Positions 30,805 to 32,380 of a stretch of DNA of 32,380 bases are shown piece by piece. Each line of letters begins with the position of its first letter. The stretch's first letter is position 1. The notes beneath the pieces are model-generated. The model was not told where the DNA came from. It did not search any database and was given only the letters and a program-made list of their open reading frames with translations. The position numbers and the translations under genes were made by a program. Source of the DNA: Malikia spinosa (GTDB taxonomy: Bacteria; Pseudomonadota; Gammaproteobacteria; Burkholderiales; Burkholderiaceae_C); assembly GCF_002980625.1 (NCBI RefSeq), contig NZ_PVLR01000029.1, positions 1 through 32,380 of the forward strand, read 5' to 3'.

Positions 30805-32380
30805 ATGTCTTACGTTGTCCTGGCCCGCAAATACCGCCCGAAGAACTTCGCCGAAATGGTGGGGCAGGAGCATGTGGTGCAGGCGCTCGGCAATGCGCTG
30901 ACCACCCAGCGCCTGCATCATGCCTACCTGTTCACGGGTACGCGCGGGGTCGGCAAGACCACGGTCTCGCGCATCCTGGCCAAGTCGCTCAACTGCACCG
31001 GAGCGGACGGGCAGGGTGGCATCACGGCCCAGCCCTGCGGCGTCTGCGATGCCTGCCGCGACATCGACGCCGGCCGCTTCATCGACTACACCGAGCTCGA
31101 TGCGGCCTCGAACCGCGGCGTCGACGAGGTTCAGGCCCTGCTCGAGCAGGCGGTCTACAAGCCGGTGCAGGGGCGCTTCAAGGTCTTCATGATCGACGAA
31201 GTGCACATGCTGACCAACACCGCCTTCAACGCGATGTTGAAGACGCTGGAGGAGCCGCCCGAGTACCTCAAGTTCGTGCTGGCGACCACCGATCCGCAGA
31301 AGGTGCCGGTCACGGTGCTGAGCCGCTGCCTGCAGTTCAACCTGCGCCCGATGGCGCCCGAAACCGTGTTCGAGCATCTGGGTCAGGTGCTGGCGTCCGA
31401 AGGCGTGGCGTCCGAGCCGATGGCGCTGCGCCTGCTGGCGCGTGCCGCGCGCGGCTCGATGCGCGACGCGCTGAGCCTGACCGACCAGGCGATTGCCTTT
31501 GGTGCTGGTCAGCTGCAGGAAGCCACCGTGCGCCAGATGCTGGGCGCGGTCGACCGCAGCCATGTCTTCGCGCTGATCGGTGCGCTGGCCGCTGGCGACG
31601 GCCGCACCGTGGTCGAGACGGTCGATGCGCTGCGCCTGAACGGCTACAGCGCGGCCTCGACGCTTGAGGAAATGACCGGCGTGCTGCAGCGCATGGCCGT
31701 GGCGCAGCAGGTGCCGCAGTCGATCAGCCGCGACGAGCCCGAGATGGCCGAGCTGCTGGCGCTGGCCCAGGCGCTGCCGCCCGACGAGACCCAGCTGCTC
31801 TACAGCCTGTGCCTGCACGGACGCGGCGAGCTGGGCCTGGCGCCCGACGAATATGCCGCGCTGACCATGGTGCTGCTGCGACTGCTGGCCTTCAAGCCGG
31901 CCGGCGCGGCTGAAAAAAAAACTCTGAAGTCGGCTGAGCCGGCCGCCGTAGAGCTTGTCCCGGCTGCAGCTGTGCCTGTGCCTGTGCCTGTGCCTGCAAC
32001 GGCGCTGGCTACGGGCATGGCTACGCTTCCCCAGTCAGATGTCGCACCGCGGGTTGCTCCCGTCCCCGCACCGGCCCCTGTAGCGACTTCTGCACCCGCA
32101 TCTGTACCGGCTGACCGCCGTCCCGCGCCGGCCGTCCAGCCAGCGCCCACAGTGCCCGTGATGGCGGTCCCCAAGGCGGCACCGACTCCGGTCTACCACG
32201 CTCCCGCTTCATCGGCGCCACCCGCGCCACCGGTCAGGGCCGCTGCGCGCCCGGGTCCCAGGCCTGCGCCAGCACCGGCCATGGACGATGGCTGGAGCAG
32301 TGCCTACGGCTCCGATGTCGAATTCGACGCCGAGGCCGAACTCGATGCCATGCTGAATGCGGCACCGGCACCGGCACCGG
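30805..32380 (+). CDS. dnaX: DNA polymerase III subunits gamma and tau (partial, 3' end beyond window)
   Basis: The clamp-loader ATPase of the replicative polymerase; 525 codons are present and the gene runs off the window. Domain I shows GTRGVGKTT (45-53), four zinc-binding Cys (C64, C78, C81, C84), IDEVHML (about 130-136) and LSRCLQF. Domain III ends near residue 365. After that comes a nine-A run with a downstream stem, then a Pro/Ala/Val-rich linker typical of tau, including a fourfold TGTGCC repeat (31971-31994) coding for alternating Val-Pro. A shift at the A run would give a gamma-like protein of about 373-377 residues containing domains I-III. ATG 30805 is preceded by TAGAAT (30792-30797), a possible -10 only if the mRNA is nearly leaderless. 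Confidence 0.95.
   Translation, partial: MSYVVLARKYRPKNFAEMVGQEHVVQALGNALTTQRLHHAYLFTGTRGVGKTTVSRILAKSLNCTGADGQGGITAQPCGVCDACRDIDAGRFIDYTELDAASNRGVDEVQALLEQAVYKPVQGRFKVFMIDEVHMLTNTAFNAMLKTLEEPPEYLKFVLATTDPQKVPVTVLSRCLQFNLRPMAPETVFEHLGQVLASEGVASEPMALRLLARAARGSMRDALSLTDQAIAFGAGQLQEATVRQMLGAVDRSHVFALIGALAAGDGRTVVETVDALRLNGYSAASTLEEMTGVLQRMAVAQQVPQSISRDEPEMAELLALAQALPPDETQLLYSLCLHGRGELGLAPDEYAALTMVLLRLLAFKPAGAAEKKTLKSAEPAAVELVPAAAVPVPVPVPATALATGMATLPQSDVAPRVAPVPAPAPVATSAPASVPADRRPAPAVQPAPTVPVMAVPKAAPTPVYHAPASSAPPAPPVRAAARPGPRPAPAPAMDDGWSSAYGSDVEFDAEAELDAMLNAAPAPAP
31912..31943 (+). promoter_or_regulatory. dnaX slippery A9 run and stem (frameshift signal)
   Basis: Frame 0 reads GAA AAA AAA ACT with nine consecutive A (31913-31921). 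The heptamer A AAA AAA fits a -1 slippery site. Seven bases later GTCGGC (31929-31934) pairs with GCCGGC (31938-31943) around loop TGA. In the -1 frame the message reads AAC TCT GAA GTC GGC then TGA at 31935-31937. Loss of one A leads to CTC then TGA at 31925-31927. Both alternative frames therefore end almost at once. Confidence 0.75.

Overview
The window reads as chromosomal DNA of a high-GC betaproteobacterium, probably order Burkholderiales. The reasons are very high GC with strong GC at third codon positions, etfB-etfA without a dehydrogenase beside them, a MutL that carries the endonuclease motif, a Bordetella/Alcaligenes-type histone-deacetylase-like amidohydrolase, and a 4.5S RNA of betaproteobacterial appearance near dnaX. 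Genus cannot be settled from the sequence alone. I see no phage, insertion sequence, CRISPR array or tRNA.

Layout. 1-4102 (minus): a pentanucleotide microsatellite, then an overlapping MoxR ATPase - DUF58 - TgpA-type transglutaminase operon. 4137-8446 (plus): HDAC-like deacetylase, MscS channel, then etfB and etfA separated by three consecutive hairpins. 8493-13029 (minus): mutL - Bcr/CflA-type MFS transporter - miaA, tightly packed. 13054-14080 (plus): a DedA membrane protein and a small, very hydrophilic ORF with its own terminator. 14100-15733 (minus): an exported RcnB/CigR-like protein and a flavin reductase fused to a MarR-like domain. 16050-22304 (plus): a large orphan hybrid histidine kinase with PAS, REC and HPt domains, a SulP transporter whose STAS domain is broken by a one-base frameshift, and a two-TM potassium channel with RCK domains. 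22296-26338: a divergent metabolic cassette of an IclR regulator against a metallo-beta-lactamase-fold protein, an FAD aromatic hydroxylase and a DUF2783 protein, with two matching palindromes in the shared promoter region. 26339-28665: an AT-richer stretch with a large lipoprotein of unknown function. 28737-30717 (minus): the SRP 4.5S RNA gene ffs and a lipoprotein gamma-glutamyltransferase. 30805-end (plus): dnaX, cut by the window edge, with a nine-A slippery run.

How the genes fit together. Most of the window is housekeeping: mismatch repair and tRNA modification, electron transfer, clamp loader, SRP RNA, and osmotic and ion channels. The accessory parts are the IclR/MBL/FAD-hydroxylase/DUF2783 cassette, probably aromatic catabolism with an unknown substrate, the orphan sensor kinase, the MarR-fused flavin reductase and the AT-rich lipoprotein block. 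The most noteworthy observations are that cassette with its MBL protein lacking second-zinc ligands, the twin operators, the dnaX slippery site with stops in both alternative frames, the SulP frameshift, the etf hairpin array, and three minus-strand genes whose stop codons lie inside TCAGG repeats.
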